A DNA stretch of 64,000 nucleotides from Zasmidium citrigriseum (lineage: Eukaryota > Ascomycota > Dothideomycetes > Mycosphaerellales > Mycosphaerellaceae): positions 124,001 to 188,000 of the forward strand of contig NHNW01000012.1 of NCBI GenBank assembly GCA_002786025.1, given 5' to 3'. Under the pieces are notes generated by a model. The model was not told the origin of the DNA. It ran no database searches and was given only the letters and a program-made list of their open reading frames with translations. This document shows, piece after piece, positions 28,383 through 39,430 of this stretch (within the stretch, counting starts at the first letter, position 1; every line of letters starts with the position of its first letter). A program made the position numbers and the translations under genes.

Positions 28383-31300
28383 TCAGTCGGCACCGCCGAC
28401 TTGGATGCCCAATCCCATGGCCACGGGAGCAGTAGCTGGCTCTGGCTGCTCGCTGATCGTTTCGCTGATCGCCACTCCGATTGGTGGCAAGATCGTGCGG
28501 TTCTCCGGGCTCTGTGGCCGGCTTGCGCTGGGGATTTCTGGCAATGGCGCCTGCGGTGGTGGAGCAGGCGGGCCCAGGCCGACAAGTGGCATTCCAAAAT
28601 CGAGCGATGGTAGAGATGTACGACTGCGAGGAGTTCGCTTCGTACGCGACGGTGGACGAGAAGGCATGCCTTCGGTTGGCATCTGTCCCAAAAGAGACGT
28701 CGGAAGATCAGTCGCCTCGTCAGCCAGATTTGGCGAATGCGTCACTCGAACGGTCTGCATGGTCGCAACGGAGCGCGATGGCTTGAGACTGCGGATGGGC
28801 ACAGTGGCCACGCGTGGCTGGCCCACAGGAGCGCCACTGTTGCGCACGGCAGAGAGAAAAGGAGCATGATCCGTCCGAACTTGGAGACTGGCCGGCCGAG
28901 CGAGCCTCAGGCCATTCGCCTGTGCTTGCGCATTCGACTGCACCACTGCGGCCGAAGGAGAGCGTTTCAATCCGTCTTTCTGTGGCTGGATGAAGATGAC
29001 TGGAGGTGGTGGAGGAGCAGTGGCGGCGGGGAACAAAGAGAGCCTTGCAGATGGAGTCCGCCTGGGTGACTTGACCGGTAGTCTGGGAGGCGATCCAGCT
29101 GAAGAAGAGTTTCGCGGGGGAATATGGGACGAGTCGATTGTGGTCCTAGAGGCGAAATCCACTTTGGCAGTCAGCGTGGTGACGGCCGGGATAGGTGAAA
29201 GTACTTCCGGCTCGCCAGATGCGCGTTTCGCAGCCCTTGGCGGTGTGGCCTCATTTGCGTGAGCTCGCAGCGGCAGGCTGAAGGAAGTAGAGTTAGACCT
29301 CAGTGGTCTCGAATGAGGCGAATGGTACGACGGCGAGTTAGAGTCAGACTTTTGTATGGCTCGGGCAGCTGCAGTATCGAGAAGCGGTGGCATCGGCAGA
29401 GTGCCAGTCTTGTTGATGGGCGATGCCTTGCTCGTCCAAGTTGTTGGGTCAGGAAGGTCTGCAATGAACGATTCTGGCCGCTCCTCGGGCGTTGCTGCAA
29501 GCGGCGATACTGTCTTCGCATCCTGCCTCAACTCATCGTCCACAGTGACCTTCAGGTTCGGCACGCTTTGCGCCTGCAGAGCTGACAGACGGGTGCGGGT
29601 CGGCGAGGAGGTTGGTTCCGGCATTGGTGAGCCGTATCCAACTATTGGCGAATCGATGGGCCCTTCTGTGACGGTGATTCGTTGTTGCACAAAGTCGGCT
29701 ATCTTGGTTCCTTCCGGCAGTGGCGCGTGGTTTAGAGACAGAGGTGCAGCTGATCTCCTTTTAGCGAGCGTGTACGACGAGAGACTTCGATATGGCGCTT
29801 TGATGGTGCTGGCATCTCTCGCGCCTTCCGAGCTCTCCTTGGACAGGTCAGACGGCGGCGTCGAAGTTATCGAGTTGGTCCGAGAGGCGGCAGTAACGCT
29901 TGTGGCGACTGTAGAGTGAGAGGCTCGGACACTATTGCGGAGTCTGTCGAGCTGCTGCTGCTCTACGGATGTGCCGGTAGACGAGCTGTTCGACGGTGTG
30001 TCAGACGGCGCTCGTGGTCTTGTCTGGATCTCCTGGTTCTCTTGCGTTGTTGAATCTGCTTCATTGCTCTCGCTAGGCGTGTCGTCAACCTTCACGACGG
30101 ACATGTCGGGCTGCTCCTCTACTTGCGCCGACGGGAATGCGTCCAAGGCTTCGATGCTAGGTGACGTGACGATTGATGGCTTGGTAGGGTCTCTCTTGAT
30201 TTGGTAGCGGTGGCTCTGGCTGGGTGTTTTCTTTAGATCGATTTTCGTTGCTTCGCCCGTCTTGGGTCTGGTCGTCCTTGACGTGGCAGAATCTGAGCGA
30301 ACTCTCTTGCCACCCAAAACTTCGATCTCCTTGCGGATAGCTATCATCCAGTCGTCCATCTCGTGAGCCCCGGGCATCACGATCAAGAAATTGGATGACA
30401 GGCGCTTTGCAGCTTGATTGCGTATGCCAAATCTCGAGAGGATCGAATGTGGTGTTGATACCAGGACGCCGTGTTGGTCCACCGATTGAGCAATCTGAAG
30501 AACATGGTGTCGTCCAGGTATCAGATCAGACGCATAGGCAGCCGAGTCTTTTCCGAGTTGCAGCACTCTCTCAGGCAGACGATCGTTTGGGCCCTCGTTG
30601 GCGTATTGCAGCAGAAATCCAGAAGTTGTCAGGACAATGATTTTTGGAGGGAGGCCAGGATTCGATATCGATCCACTCGCAGCGTGTTTGATCGCCGTCT
30701 TTACAGCAGTACCGCTTCCTCTGTTTCCTGGTATGTTCAACGACGAGAAGTTGGCTTGCTCGAATAGACCACCCGAAGTGCGACTCTTTGATTTGTGCAG
30801 CGTTGGTTCCTGACCGATCGACGACACTTCCAACACTCCATGTTTCCTCGCCTGGGGCCACACCTGGAACAAGGGTGGAGGATCGAATGGTCGAAGTCTG
30901 CGATCGGTCGGTAGTGGCGGGAGAGGTTCTTTGACCGGAATAAATCTCGCTCCTCTTCCCGTATACGATCTCGAAGTTGTTGGTCGTACACGCCCTTGCT
31001 CTGCATCTGCATGCTGCACGCGCGCAGCAATATCTGGCTTTTGTAGGGTTGCTGCGCTGTTCGAGTTTGCACGTGGGGGTCCGGGTAGAGTATCGAGACC
31101 AGGCTCCGCGTAGCCTCGTAGCTTTTCGACCTTGGGCTTGCTGAAGAGGTTGAACAGCGACATCTTCGACGTGAGACGAGGCCGCAGTTCAGGTCGCCCA
31201 GCGAGGTCCTTCAACGGCGGGGGAGGAACAGCATTGTTTTGCTGTTGAGCGACGTCAGGACGCGTGCGCAGAGATTTGCCTCTCTTCAAAGTGGGCGGCG

Positions 31301-31409
31301 TGCCGTCTGTATGTAAGTTTGTTTGTGATCGTGATAATTCCGGGAGTTTGTTTGGGCCATGGCCGGCATGATCGGTGGACTCGAGATGCGTTTCAACAGG
31401 CGCATCCAT
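28383..31409 (-). CDS. Large PH-domain protein, otherwise disordered
   Basis: 1008 aa in one exon. An about 130-residue pleckstrin-homology region lies near residues 250-375: PKIIVLTTSGFLLQYANEG at its start, and MDDWMIAIRKEIEVLGGKRV as the C-terminal PH helix with the conserved Trp. Everything else is low-complexity and Ser/Pro/Thr-rich, with several RSxS-type phosphosite candidates and proline-rich stretches (AVPPPPLKDL, TAPPPPPVIF) that could bind SH3 domains. Similar architectures occur in uncharacterised filamentous-fungal PH proteins. Likely membrane- or cortex-associated; the lipid or partner is unknown. ATG 31409 is the first in the frame. Confidence 0.88.
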   Translation of the reverse strand: MDAPVETHLESTDHAGHGPNKLPELSRSQTNLHTDGTPPTLKRGKSLRTRPDVAQQQNNAVPPPPLKDLAGRPELRPRLTSKMSLFNLFSKPKVEKLRGYAEPGLDTLPGPPRANSNSAATLQKPDIAARVQHADAEQGRVRPTTSRSYTGRGARFIPVKEPLPPLPTDRRLRPFDPPPLFQVWPQARKHGVLEVSSIGQEPTLHKSKSRTSGGLFEQANFSSLNIPGNRGSGTAVKTAIKHAASGSISNPGLPPKIIVLTTSGFLLQYANEGPNDRLPERVLQLGKDSAAYASDLIPGRHHVLQIAQSVDQHGVLVSTPHSILSRFGIRNQAAKRLSSNFLIVMPGAHEMDDWMIAIRKEIEVLGGKRVRSDSATSRTTRPKTGEATKIDLKKTPSQSHRYQIKRDPTKPSIVTSPSIEALDAFPSAQVEEQPDMSVVKVDDTPSESNEADSTTQENQEIQTRPRAPSDTPSNSSSTGTSVEQQQLDRLRNSVRASHSTVATSVTAASRTNSITSTPPSDLSKESSEGARDASTIKAPYRSLSSYTLAKRRSAAPLSLNHAPLPEGTKIADFVQQRITVTEGPIDSPIVGYGSPMPEPTSSPTRTRLSALQAQSVPNLKVTVDDELRQDAKTVSPLAATPEERPESFIADLPDPTTWTSKASPINKTGTLPMPPLLDTAAARAIQKSDSNSPSYHSPHSRPLRSNSTSFSLPLRAHANEATPPRAAKRASGEPEVLSPIPAVTTLTAKVDFASRTTIDSSHIPPRNSSSAGSPPRLPVKSPRRTPSARLSLFPAATAPPPPPVIFIQPQKDGLKRSPSAAVVQSNAQAQANGLRLARPASLQVRTDHAPFLSAVRNSGAPVGQPRVATVPIRSLKPSRSVATMQTVRVTHSPNLADEATDLPTSLLGQMPTEGMPSRPPSRTKRTPRSRTSLPSLDFGMPLVGLGPPAPPPQAPLPEIPSASRPQSPENRTILPPIGVAISETISEQPEPATAPVAMGLGIQVGGAD

Positions 31410-32396
31410 GTAAGAAGTAGGGCCGCGACCCTAGCACGACTCTGCAGCACGTTCGCAGATTCAGGTGGGCAGGCGGGTCGCGCGACTCGTGTCTGGTGTA
31501 ACCAACGGATTCGCACTCCGACCAGCAATATATTACAGGTGGCGGTGGCTTGCGTCAGCGTCAGGAAAAGTAGTCGATGGAGGCAAGAAGGCAACAGGGC
31601 CGCGAGTGTGGGAGTACAGAAAACACAACAGAACAGTCAAACGCTGCCACATGTCTCTGGGAGTAGCATGTCCCAGCCCATGGGGGAGACGTGAAATGTG
31701 GGATCTTCTTTCTTACCTGGCCAACGGTGAAGAACCAACTGTTCGGTAGGCTATGAAACATTAAAGACAGAGCGGCCAATGGAGCGAGAGCAATCTCTAG
31801 CGGATCGACGGCAATGGAGAGAAGCTTGCTTTCGCGGAGGCCACGGCAGGCCCAAGCGGCGCAGAGGGCGAGTCCCTTTAGGAGCACAGCGTACGGGGAA
31901 AGGGTGTCAATCCTTTGCCGGCGGTGATGGCGGGAAACGCAGCTGCAGGAAGTCAACAGCCGAACGTGCTGCAAATTGAGATGCGTACAGTAGCAGCAGG
32001 TCGAAGGAAGCTGACCGCACTGGAGGCATGCAGGCAGTCTTGGGCCTTGCAGCAGCCTCGGTGGGACAGGGGAACGGAGAGCATCGCGGTCGATTCGGTG
32101 CGAGGCCAGCGTGATGGGGGATCCAGGTCGCCCGCCCTGTGTTTTGACGACACGACGCGTGCGCGGTACGGTGTTGTTGGAAAGCGTTGGTGGCACGTCC
32201 GCTGTGCCAGAACTCTCAATGCGGACGAGCCAGAGATTGGAGTGATAGCAACCCCTGCCGTCACGAATCCTGGCCGTTGCGGTGCGAATGGTGCGAACGG
32301 CCGTTGGACGACAGCCGAAAGTCGCTCGAAATTAGATCATGTTTACTGCCCATGACAGGGTGATTTCCGGCTAGCTGGTGGCGTTTATGGTTATAG
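31410..32396. other. Intergenic region, no gene seen
   Basis: 987 bp between the PH-domain gene start and the RIPped element. Normal dinucleotide content (CA and TG common), so RIP has not spread here. Open frames are short or overlapping and unsupported. Confidence 0.4.
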
Positions 32397-33199
32397 AGCG
32401 TGCGGACCGATATTATGTGGCGCCTTACGCTTGCTTCTTCTAGTAGGTAATCCACACCTTACTATTACGTCTATAATAGCGCCTATTACGACCTTAATAG
32501 GCTCCTTTTAGTATAGTTAATACTATTCGAGGCGTAGAGGACGTTAAAGGCGTAGAGCTTAAAGTTTAAGGCGACGATAGGTGTTAATACGGTCGCGTCG
32601 ACGCGTTTCCTTCTATAATAATCTAACTTATTAGTATTACTTAGAATAATACTTATTAGTATAGCTACGGTAGTATATTAAACTAGTAGTATTAGCCGTA
32701 TATTAATAGCTCGTAGTAGTAGAGCTCCTTACTACTAGTAGTACCCTCGTCGAACGTAGGCTAGCTAGCTATATCGTTAACTATAAACGTAAGCGGCCGA
32801 GCGGTACCTATTAATAGTTATTAGTACTTTAATTAATAATCGTTAACGCTAGTACCGCTAGACTTACCTTTCGTACCTATAAGAAGCTTATAAGGTATAC
32901 TACTCTATCGATTACCGTATATACTAGCTATAGGCTATTAGGCTAGTTAAGGTAGCGAGCTATACTATAAGCATTACTATACGCTAGCCTAGGTACCTAT
33001 TAGATAGTTAAAGGGTACTAGATTTACTATACTAAGTTATATACTAATATACGTCTACTCGAGCCCGTTTATACTCTCTTATAATATACTAGGCCTACCG
33101 CCCTATAAGTATCTACTATAATATAAGTCTTTAGATTTAGTAGCTAGCTTACTACTTCTATAGATAGCCGCTATATCGACTACCGCGCTAGCTATACTA

Positions 33200-34144
33200 G
33201 CTAACGCTTCGTCTAGTAGCTAGGTAGGCGCTAGGGGCGAGTAGGTAGCTAGTTCGTAGCCTAGGTCTAGCTCTATACTAGATAGTATAGGGAATCCGCC
33301 TATAAGGTTTATAATAGAGGACCTAATCTTCGAAAAGAGTAAGGAACTAGGCCCGAAGGGTAGAAAGAAGCTAAAGAAGCTAACTTAGTAGACTAACGAG
33401 CGGTATATTTAAGTTTTATAGTATTTACTTACTAAAGAAGAATAATATATAAAGGCTAATACTAAGGGTACTTTTATAGGTATTATATAGAAGTACGTTA
33501 AGGAAGAGACTAGTTTAGTATACTCTTAGTTAGGCTAGATAGTATTAGGTAGTAGTACTAAATCGGCTATAGAGCGAGTCGTTAGATAGATTCCTTAGTA
33601 TAAGGACTAGGTTATAAGGAGTATAATAGGTACTAGCCTAGGGGGGTTATCGTTATTCTAGTAGTATTATAAGAAGTTTATAGATATAATAGGCCGCTAT
33701 AAGGAATATCGTAACTCTTTAAAGTTAACTAAGGAAGAGCGTATAGTAGTTAACGCTTAGAAGGAGTAGTATAAGGCCTAAGGACTTAAACGCCTACGCT
33801 AGTAGAAGGAAAGCTTAGATAGTAAGACTAAGGCTAATAGAGGTAAGCCGCTAGTACCGAAGAAGCGGCCTATAAAGAAGTTAGCTAAGTAGGCTCGTTT
33901 AGAGGTAGAAGGGGTAGGTAGGAAGACTAATAGGCTTATTAAGTCGATTCTTAGTATAGTAGAGCGCGATTTAGCTTTAAATTATAAACTACTCGCTACT
34001 ATCGCTAGTAGTAGGTTAGGGGGTAGTTCTAGCGACGCTAGATCTACTAGACGGTTAGATAGGATCGAGAACCGGCTCGAGCGACTAATAGATAGCTTAT
34101 CGGCGTTAATTAAGGTTATAGGTAAGAAGAAGGAAGAAAATTAA
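33200..34144 (+). pseudogene. Decayed second ORF of the transposon (charged, coiled-coil C-terminus)
   Basis: One plus-strand frame reads through about 900 bp with interruptions only by TAG/TAA codons, explicable as RIPped CAG, CAA or TGG. It encodes a Lys-rich segment (KGRKKLKKL near 33360), a mid region with aromatic and basic residues, and a leucine-heptad C-terminus (RLDRIENRLERLIDSL near 34060-34110) just before a TAA at 34142. PIF/Harbinger elements typically carry a second, Myb/SANT-like DNA-binding gene; this may be its counterpart but I see no clear Myb triad. The 5' boundary is approximate. Confidence 0.5.
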
Positions 34145-34439
34145 GAAGGGGGTAACGTTAAAGGAGGAGCGATTTAGCGTACTTTATTAGCGTCGTTAGC
34201 GGCTATACTAGCTATAGGTTAGCTTTTATATATTAAGGTTATAGTTTAGTTTAGTATCTCGATATATAATACTCTCTACGATTAATTTTATATATAGAAG
34301 TTACTTAGTATATATAGAACTATTATACTTTTTAATATAATATTAAACGGTATATATTTCGTAGAGATATTAATTTATTAGTATACCTAGTAGTATATAG
34401 AATTATTTACTTTCCCCTACTAAGCCTACGCTCTAATAA

Positions 34440-35690
34440 CTAGTAACGTTAACTAGATTCGCGCCTTCGATAGTACCTCTTCTCGTCTAAACTACCTAAA
34501 CTACTTCCTATCTATTAATAATACTACCGATCTATTAATATACGCCCTTAGCGTCGCTCTATATTACTAGTAGGTACCTATCTATCGACTACCTTATTCT
34601 TAGCTCTATTAGCTACTCCGCTAGCGAAAAGATACCCCTTAAGCGATAGCGGCTCGTACTTAAATATATCCGCGATACTATTTAAACGCCTTTCGTCCTT
34701 ATACCTTAGGTACGTTAGGTAGTTCTATAAGAGTATAGAAATAAGGCGATACGTAGAGATAGGTTAGTACCCTAATCTTAGTATTTTACTACTATTAATA
34801 TACGTCTAGTACCTCTAGTTATCGCTAAACGCTATCTTAACGCTAATCCGAGCCTATAAGTAGAAATAGTTAGCTCGCCGCTACTCGTCCGTTAGGTACC
34901 TCTACCTACTAGCTACTATACGAAATAGATTAATTATACTATAGTAAGAGCGATATACCGAGTCGCTATATAGGTATATCTCTTTATCGCGGCTATTAAA
35001 GAGCTCGTAGAGGCGTTATTAGATACTAGAATTAGCGAATATCTACTAGTCGTTTACTAGGCCTATAAACGGCTTAGATATAGATACTACTATTCTATTA
35101 GGCGCTATTATATACTAGAACTTCTTACCGTTAGCTCTATAGTATCTAGTATATAAAGCTAGCTACTTCTAGAAGTCTAATAGCCTAGTATATTCGAAGA
35201 AGGTACTATCGATAAATCTCTAGAGTAATCTACTACTATAGCTAGCCTCTACCGCCTTTATACTATACTCTTTAAGCTTATCGATTATTAGGCCTAGCTA
35301 CTAATAGATAATATACTTCTACTACTCGTATAGTAGTTTAATAGCTCTATTAAAGACGTTTAAGATCTAGCCTTCGCTATAGCCTATATAAAGGTTATAA
35401 TATCGCTTTAGATAGGCTAGCTACTAGTATACGAGATATAACGCCTTAACTAGATTACTTTTATAACTTATCTTCTTAGTTTCTAGACTAGAAGTAGAGG
35501 ACTTCCTTACTAAGTAATAGGCTAGCTAGTCTCTAGAGTTAGTCCTTACTAAAACGAGTATAAAGGCGTACGTTATAGTCGTATAAGTCGTCTAAATACT
35601 ACTCGAAGTACTTATAGTAGTAGGTAACTTAATTAATAGTAGGCTACCTTATACTAGCGTAGATATTAATTAACTCGAGATCCTTATCTT
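34440..35690 (-). pseudogene. Decayed DDE transposase (DDE_Tnp_4 / PIF-Harbinger-like)
   Basis: Minus-strand frames with many RIP-type stops and at least one frameshift. The core holds DSTFFE near 35190-35210 (first Asp), a YYRANGKKF and IAPNRIVVSISKPFIG segment, and LYSDSVYRSYY near 34950-34980 (second Asp), the spacing and flanks seen in fungal DDE_Tnp_4 transposases. At the third acidic position the segment RISVKIAF has Lys (34836-34838); GTTGAG to GTTAAG is exactly a TpG-to-TpA change, so RIP appears to have removed the catalytic Glu. Certainly non-functional. Confidence 0.65.
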
Positions 35691-35882
35691 CTAGAACTAG
35701 TACTAGTATTAGTAGAAGTAGCTACCTATTTATTATCGTCCTTCTAGTACTAATAGATATTAAGAAGATATCTATATATACGAGAAAACGCGTTAGATAA
35801 TACTATACGTTAGAGGTACTTATATCTATTAATAACGCCTACCTATCTAGGTAAGCGTGTCTAACTACACGGACTAGACGCT

Positions 35883-36405
35883 ATCTAACTCAGTGAGACC
35901 GCTCCGGATGAGCCGACAGCCACACCCACGAGCTATACTATATTTGGTGAGGACTGCTGAGGGGCAGTAAACATGATTTATTGGCGATGCCTCAGTCGGG
36001 CTCAGGGGTGCTGACTCTGCGGGCGAGCAAACTGGGCCGCTGCCTCATCTCAGGCCGCCATATCTGATCACCCTCGGTATATCTGCTGGCGGCCCCATGT
36101 GACTGCGATGATTGCTGCACTTGTGGTGATGAGGCGCACAAGAGACAGACAGCTCCTCTGGCTGCAGCGGGTGGGAGACGGAGAGAACGAGCAGTGTGAT
36201 CCGCTAAATCCAATGCTGCACTGCAAAGAGGCCCGCTCCGCCCGCCTCGTCCCGATGCATCTGGTGATGCCTCCGAGCCGGCTCTGCTCACCACAAGCCG
36301 CAACAAACTGGAGTGACATATCAGGCGTCATATGGCTTGATTGCCAGCCTCTCGAATATAACATTCCTGCGAATCACTCCACACACGCTCCTCCGGCAAA
36401 TCACC
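35883..36405. other. Intergenic region, no gene seen
   Basis: 523 bp of normal composition between the transposon and the coiled-coil gene; promoter presumed. Confidence 0.4.
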
Positions 36406-37483
36406 ATGCCCGACGTCAACTCCATCAATCCTTCCTCTCCCCGACCGCGGGCCATGTCGGGTTCTCCAGTCTCTCAGCGCCCTCGCCGCATATCAATCGA
36501 TCATGCCAGGCCGAGCCCGCCTTCGCCGAGGTCACCCTCACTGTCTTCGCTTCAGGCTGCCGCGGCCATCAATGCAGGACTTCACCGCTCGCCAGGCGGC
36601 GCGTCACCAGGCTTAGAACGTAGGCGGTCTTCGCTGATGAACAACCTCACTCTCAACGACCCAACTGTCCCAGCACCAGGAGAGCTCCAACAGGCCAATG
36701 GAAGCAATGCTGGCAGTCCGCGCATGGGCAGGAGGTCTTTCGTCATGGCAACAGCGGATCCCCATCACCAGCGACAGCCAAGCCTAGGAGAGTTGCATCA
36801 AGAACTTGAGAATGAGCAGGAAGCCCAGGTCAACCGGCTCCTTCACATGATTCGACTCCAACAAGATCAACTTGTCGCGATGCAGAGACAGCAGCAGAAT
36901 CCTTCCGAGCAATCGCCCGCATCGTCAGAGCACACCAGGTTCCCTACGCCTCCATCTACTCTACCAACTCCTGCAAGTGCCGCCATCACAGACCAATCGT
37001 CACCACGATCGAGTTCTATCCCACATTTCAATCGTCCGCACTCTCTTTCTCGGCAGTCTTCGGCTCGTCTGTCCAGTCGAGGCAACTCTCCAGCCCTGCG
37101 TCCTCAACGAGCAGAGTCGGGAAGCTTGGGACCGTTGACGGAGGACTTTCTTCTGGCTGGTACGAGAGATGAGAGCGCCTTTTATCAAGCTGAAACACAG
37201 ATGCTTACTCGGGAGAATCAAATGCTGAAGTTGCGAATCCGTGAGCTGGGTAAGTTCAAGCCTTTCCTCCTTTGATCTTATGCATGACATTGCGCTAATG
37301 ACGAGCTCATCAGAACGTCAAGTGGCTGAGATGGGCAACTCGAGCGCGTCGGCAGGAGGTCAAATGATCAACAGCAGCCTCCCACAGCAGCATTCACCAC
37401 TTACCAGTCCGCCGGCGACGTTCGCAGGAGAGTCGGCACCGCCCGTGCCTGCAGAGGTGGAAGCAGCTGCAAAGGTCGAATGA
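36406..37483 (+). CDS. Hypothetical Ser/Pro-rich coiled-coil protein
   Basis: Two exons, intron 37250-37313, 337 aa. Not assigned to a known function. The N-terminal about 115 residues are Ser/Pro/Arg-rich (PRPRAMSGSPVSQRPRRIS with likely phosphosites). A coiled coil follows (LGELHQELENEQEAQVNRLLHMIRLQQDQLVAMQRQQQ, about 125-165), then a second disordered part, then a second heptad stretch spanning the intron (QAETQMLTRENQMLKLRIRELERQVAEM), and a Pro/Ala-rich end. ATG 36406 has a CACC context. The two coiled coils suggest an oligomeric scaffold; this is inference. Confidence 0.8.
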
Positions 37484-37992
37484 TGCTGTATGATTACGAT
37501 TCATGTCCCCTGTACGGTAAGCGAGGCGTTGGTTGGATTCGGCGTTGTGGTTGATTTCGAGGAGGGAATGCCGGGCGAAGGGATATCAAATCTCGCCCTG
37601 CATATTATGACCTGGGTGCCTGGAAGACTCTTACGAGTAGAGAGTTACGGCGTTACGATGGACATGCCTAATAAAACGAAGCGGAAGATCTTGGGCTTCC
37701 TTACTGCGGTAGCTAGGGCTGATGCCTTTCTGTCCCAGAATCGAAGCTGGTTGTTGGACTCCACTATGCAAGCGATTCCGTACCTTAATTGATTGATTCA
37801 TTCACCGGCGTCGAATACGACCTGGCGATCGTTCTGGTTGTTGCTGCCCAACTCACGTGCACATGAACGTCGGCCTTGGTGCCTGGCGCGCAAATTAAGC
37901 TTTCTCTAGCGGCAAGCGGAAAGATCTCCGTCTCCAATTCGAAAAATCTCGCTGGACGTTCCTCGAATCTCAGACACCAACACTCAAACAAC
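37484..37992. other. Intergenic region, no gene seen
   Basis: 509 bp between two co-directional genes. A 100-codon frame at 37490-37792 starts 7 bp after the upstream stop and has no recognisable domain; most likely 3' UTR. Confidence 0.4.
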
Positions 37993-39282
37993 ATGGCGCG
38001 TAAAAGCACAGCGCTCGCTCCTGCGACCAAGGTCGCCAAGAACACCGTCTTCGAACTCGACAGCGACCAAACCCTCCGGGCCTCGACCGCACTCCTCCGC
38101 AAAATCCAGAGCGACTCCAAGGAATCCACTGGCGAAAAGACCAACCTCCTCGAAGATGCCGACGACGAAGAAGTCTCGGACGAAGTACCCATCTGGCTAG
38201 TACTCACCGCCAAGAAACACATCGTCGACAAGAAGCGCCTGAAACCCGGCAAAATCGTCCTCCCACATCCTTACCTCAAAGCCGACAGCGAAGGACTGCG
38301 GATATGTCTCATCACAGCGGATCCCCAGCGTCGGTACAAGGACTTGGTAGTCGGCGATGGCTTTCCCGAAGAGTTGAGCAAGAAGATCGGGCGGGTGATT
38401 GGGCTGGAGAAGTTGAAGTCCAAGTACAAGAGTTATGAGATGATACGGCAGTTGAGGGATGAGTATGATGTTTTCCTGGCGGACGATAGGATTATCACGT
38501 ACTTGCCGCAGGTTATGGGGAAGGTCTTCTACAAGGGTGGAGCGAAGAGGCCGATTCCTGTGAGTTTGGAGGGGAAGAAGGAGAATGTGGATGAGCAGGG
38601 GAACAAGCGGCGGAAGTTGAGCGAGGGCGGGAGTAAGGCTGGGAGGAAGGAGGCCCAACCGAAGGATGTTGCGCGGGAGATTCAGAGGACTCTGAGCAGT
38701 GCTTTGGTGCATCTTGCGCCTAGCGCGACGACCGCAATCAAGGTTGGCGTTGCGAGTCAGAGTGCGGACGAAGTGAAGGAGAATGTCGAGGCTGTCGTGA
38801 ATGCCATGGTGGAGACGTACGTGCCGCAGAAGTGGCAGAACGTCCGAGCCATCCATATCAAGGGCCCTGATACTGCTGCTCTGCCCATCTGGCTGGCCGA
38901 GGAGCTCTGGACCGACGAGCAGGATGTTCTGGACGAGGCACCGAAAGCGAATGTTGGCAAGAAGAGGAAGCGAGGCGCCTTGGCGGAAGCCCCTGCAGAC
39001 GACTTCATTGAGGTTCCTGGTCCCGACGGTCAGATGAGACGCATAGAGAAGCCAAGCTCGAAGCGCAAGAGCACCGAGGGGAAAGAGGAAGCCGAGCCTG
39101 AGCGTGCTCCAGCGAAGAAGAGGAAGAGCGAGACCACTGAGGATGCAGAGGCCAAGGCTGCTGAGAAGGCCGAGAAGGCAACTCGGAAAGACGCTCTGCA
39201 GAAGCAGAAAGAGAGTGCGAAGGCAGACGTCAAGACGAAGAGCAAAGCTTCCAGCGGGAAGAAGTCGAAGTCGAAGGCTTGA
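37993..39282 (+). CDS. CIC1: Ribosome biogenesis L1-domain protein, Cic1/Utp30 family
   Basis: 429 aa, intronless. Nucleolar factor with a ribosomal L1-like fold that binds pre-60S particles (Cic1/Nsa3), with Utp30 as the related alternative. Seen: a short N-terminal helix, an L1 domain from about 25 to 310 (PIWLVLTAKKHIVDKKRLKPGKIVLPHPY, ICLITADPQRRYKDLV, EYDVFLADDRIITYLPQVMGKVFY, KRPIPV, and SSALVHLAPSATTAIKVGVASQ), and a long Lys/Glu-rich C-terminal tail of about 120 residues with KKRKRG and KKRKSE nuclear/nucleolar signals. The in-frame extension to 37876 begins before the ATG and lacks conserved features, so ATG 37993 (ACATGG) was chosen. Confidence 0.9.
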   Translation: MARKSTALAPATKVAKNTVFELDSDQTLRASTALLRKIQSDSKESTGEKTNLLEDADDEEVSDEVPIWLVLTAKKHIVDKKRLKPGKIVLPHPYLKADSEGLRICLITADPQRRYKDLVVGDGFPEELSKKIGRVIGLEKLKSKYKSYEMIRQLRDEYDVFLADDRIITYLPQVMGKVFYKGGAKRPIPVSLEGKKENVDEQGNKRRKLSEGGSKAGRKEAQPKDVAREIQRTLSSALVHLAPSATTAIKVGVASQSADEVKENVEAVVNAMVETYVPQKWQNVRAIHIKGPDTAALPIWLAEELWTDEQDVLDEAPKANVGKKRKRGALAEAPADDFIEVPGPDGQMRRIEKPSSKRKSTEGKEEAEPERAPAKKRKSETTEDAEAKAAEKAEKATRKDALQKQKESAKADVKTKSKASSGKKSKSKA

Positions 39283-39430
39283 AGTGCTTGCCAATGCCTG
39301 CTTGTTCAATGGATCGAAGGAGATTTTGGAGTTCAATGATTGCATGGCAAGGCGTTCAGGCGTATTAGACAGCTGCAGTGGCGGCGTGAAAGGAAAATGC
39401 TAGACGAGTACAGTACTGTATCAACTATTC

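Larger units (their letters stand above)
32397..35882. mobile_element. RIP-degraded DNA transposon, PIF/Harbinger-like
   Basis: From about 32450 to 35860 the sequence is packed with TA while CA and TG are almost absent; CpG, CpC and CpT remain. This is the product of CpA-to-TpA RIP on both strands. Two decayed coding tracks, one on each strand and converging, lie inside. The edges are set by the return of CA/TG. Weakly similar inverted ends (AGCGT...CCG...CTTAC at 32397-32428 and, inverted, 35851-35882) agree at 15 of 32 positions and are only a hint. No clear target-site duplication was found. Confidence 0.8.

Noticed and set aside
32397..35882. 15 of 32 matching inverted ends as terminal inverted repeats of the transposon
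   Set aside because: Match is too weak and no target-site duplication is visible; kept only as a hint for the element's extent.
36099..36623. 174-codon frame overlapping the start of the coiled-coil gene
   Set aside because: The overlapping frame from 36406 has heptads, a proper intron and in-frame second exon, so this one is a shadow.
37490..37792. 100-codon frame directly after the coiled-coil gene
   Set aside because: Starts 7 bp after a stop codon, lacks a recognisable domain and is most simply 3' UTR.
38197..39345. 382-codon open frame antisense to CIC1
   Set aside because: Leu/Arg-rich complement of the Lys/Glu-rich CIC1 tail; not a plausible protein.
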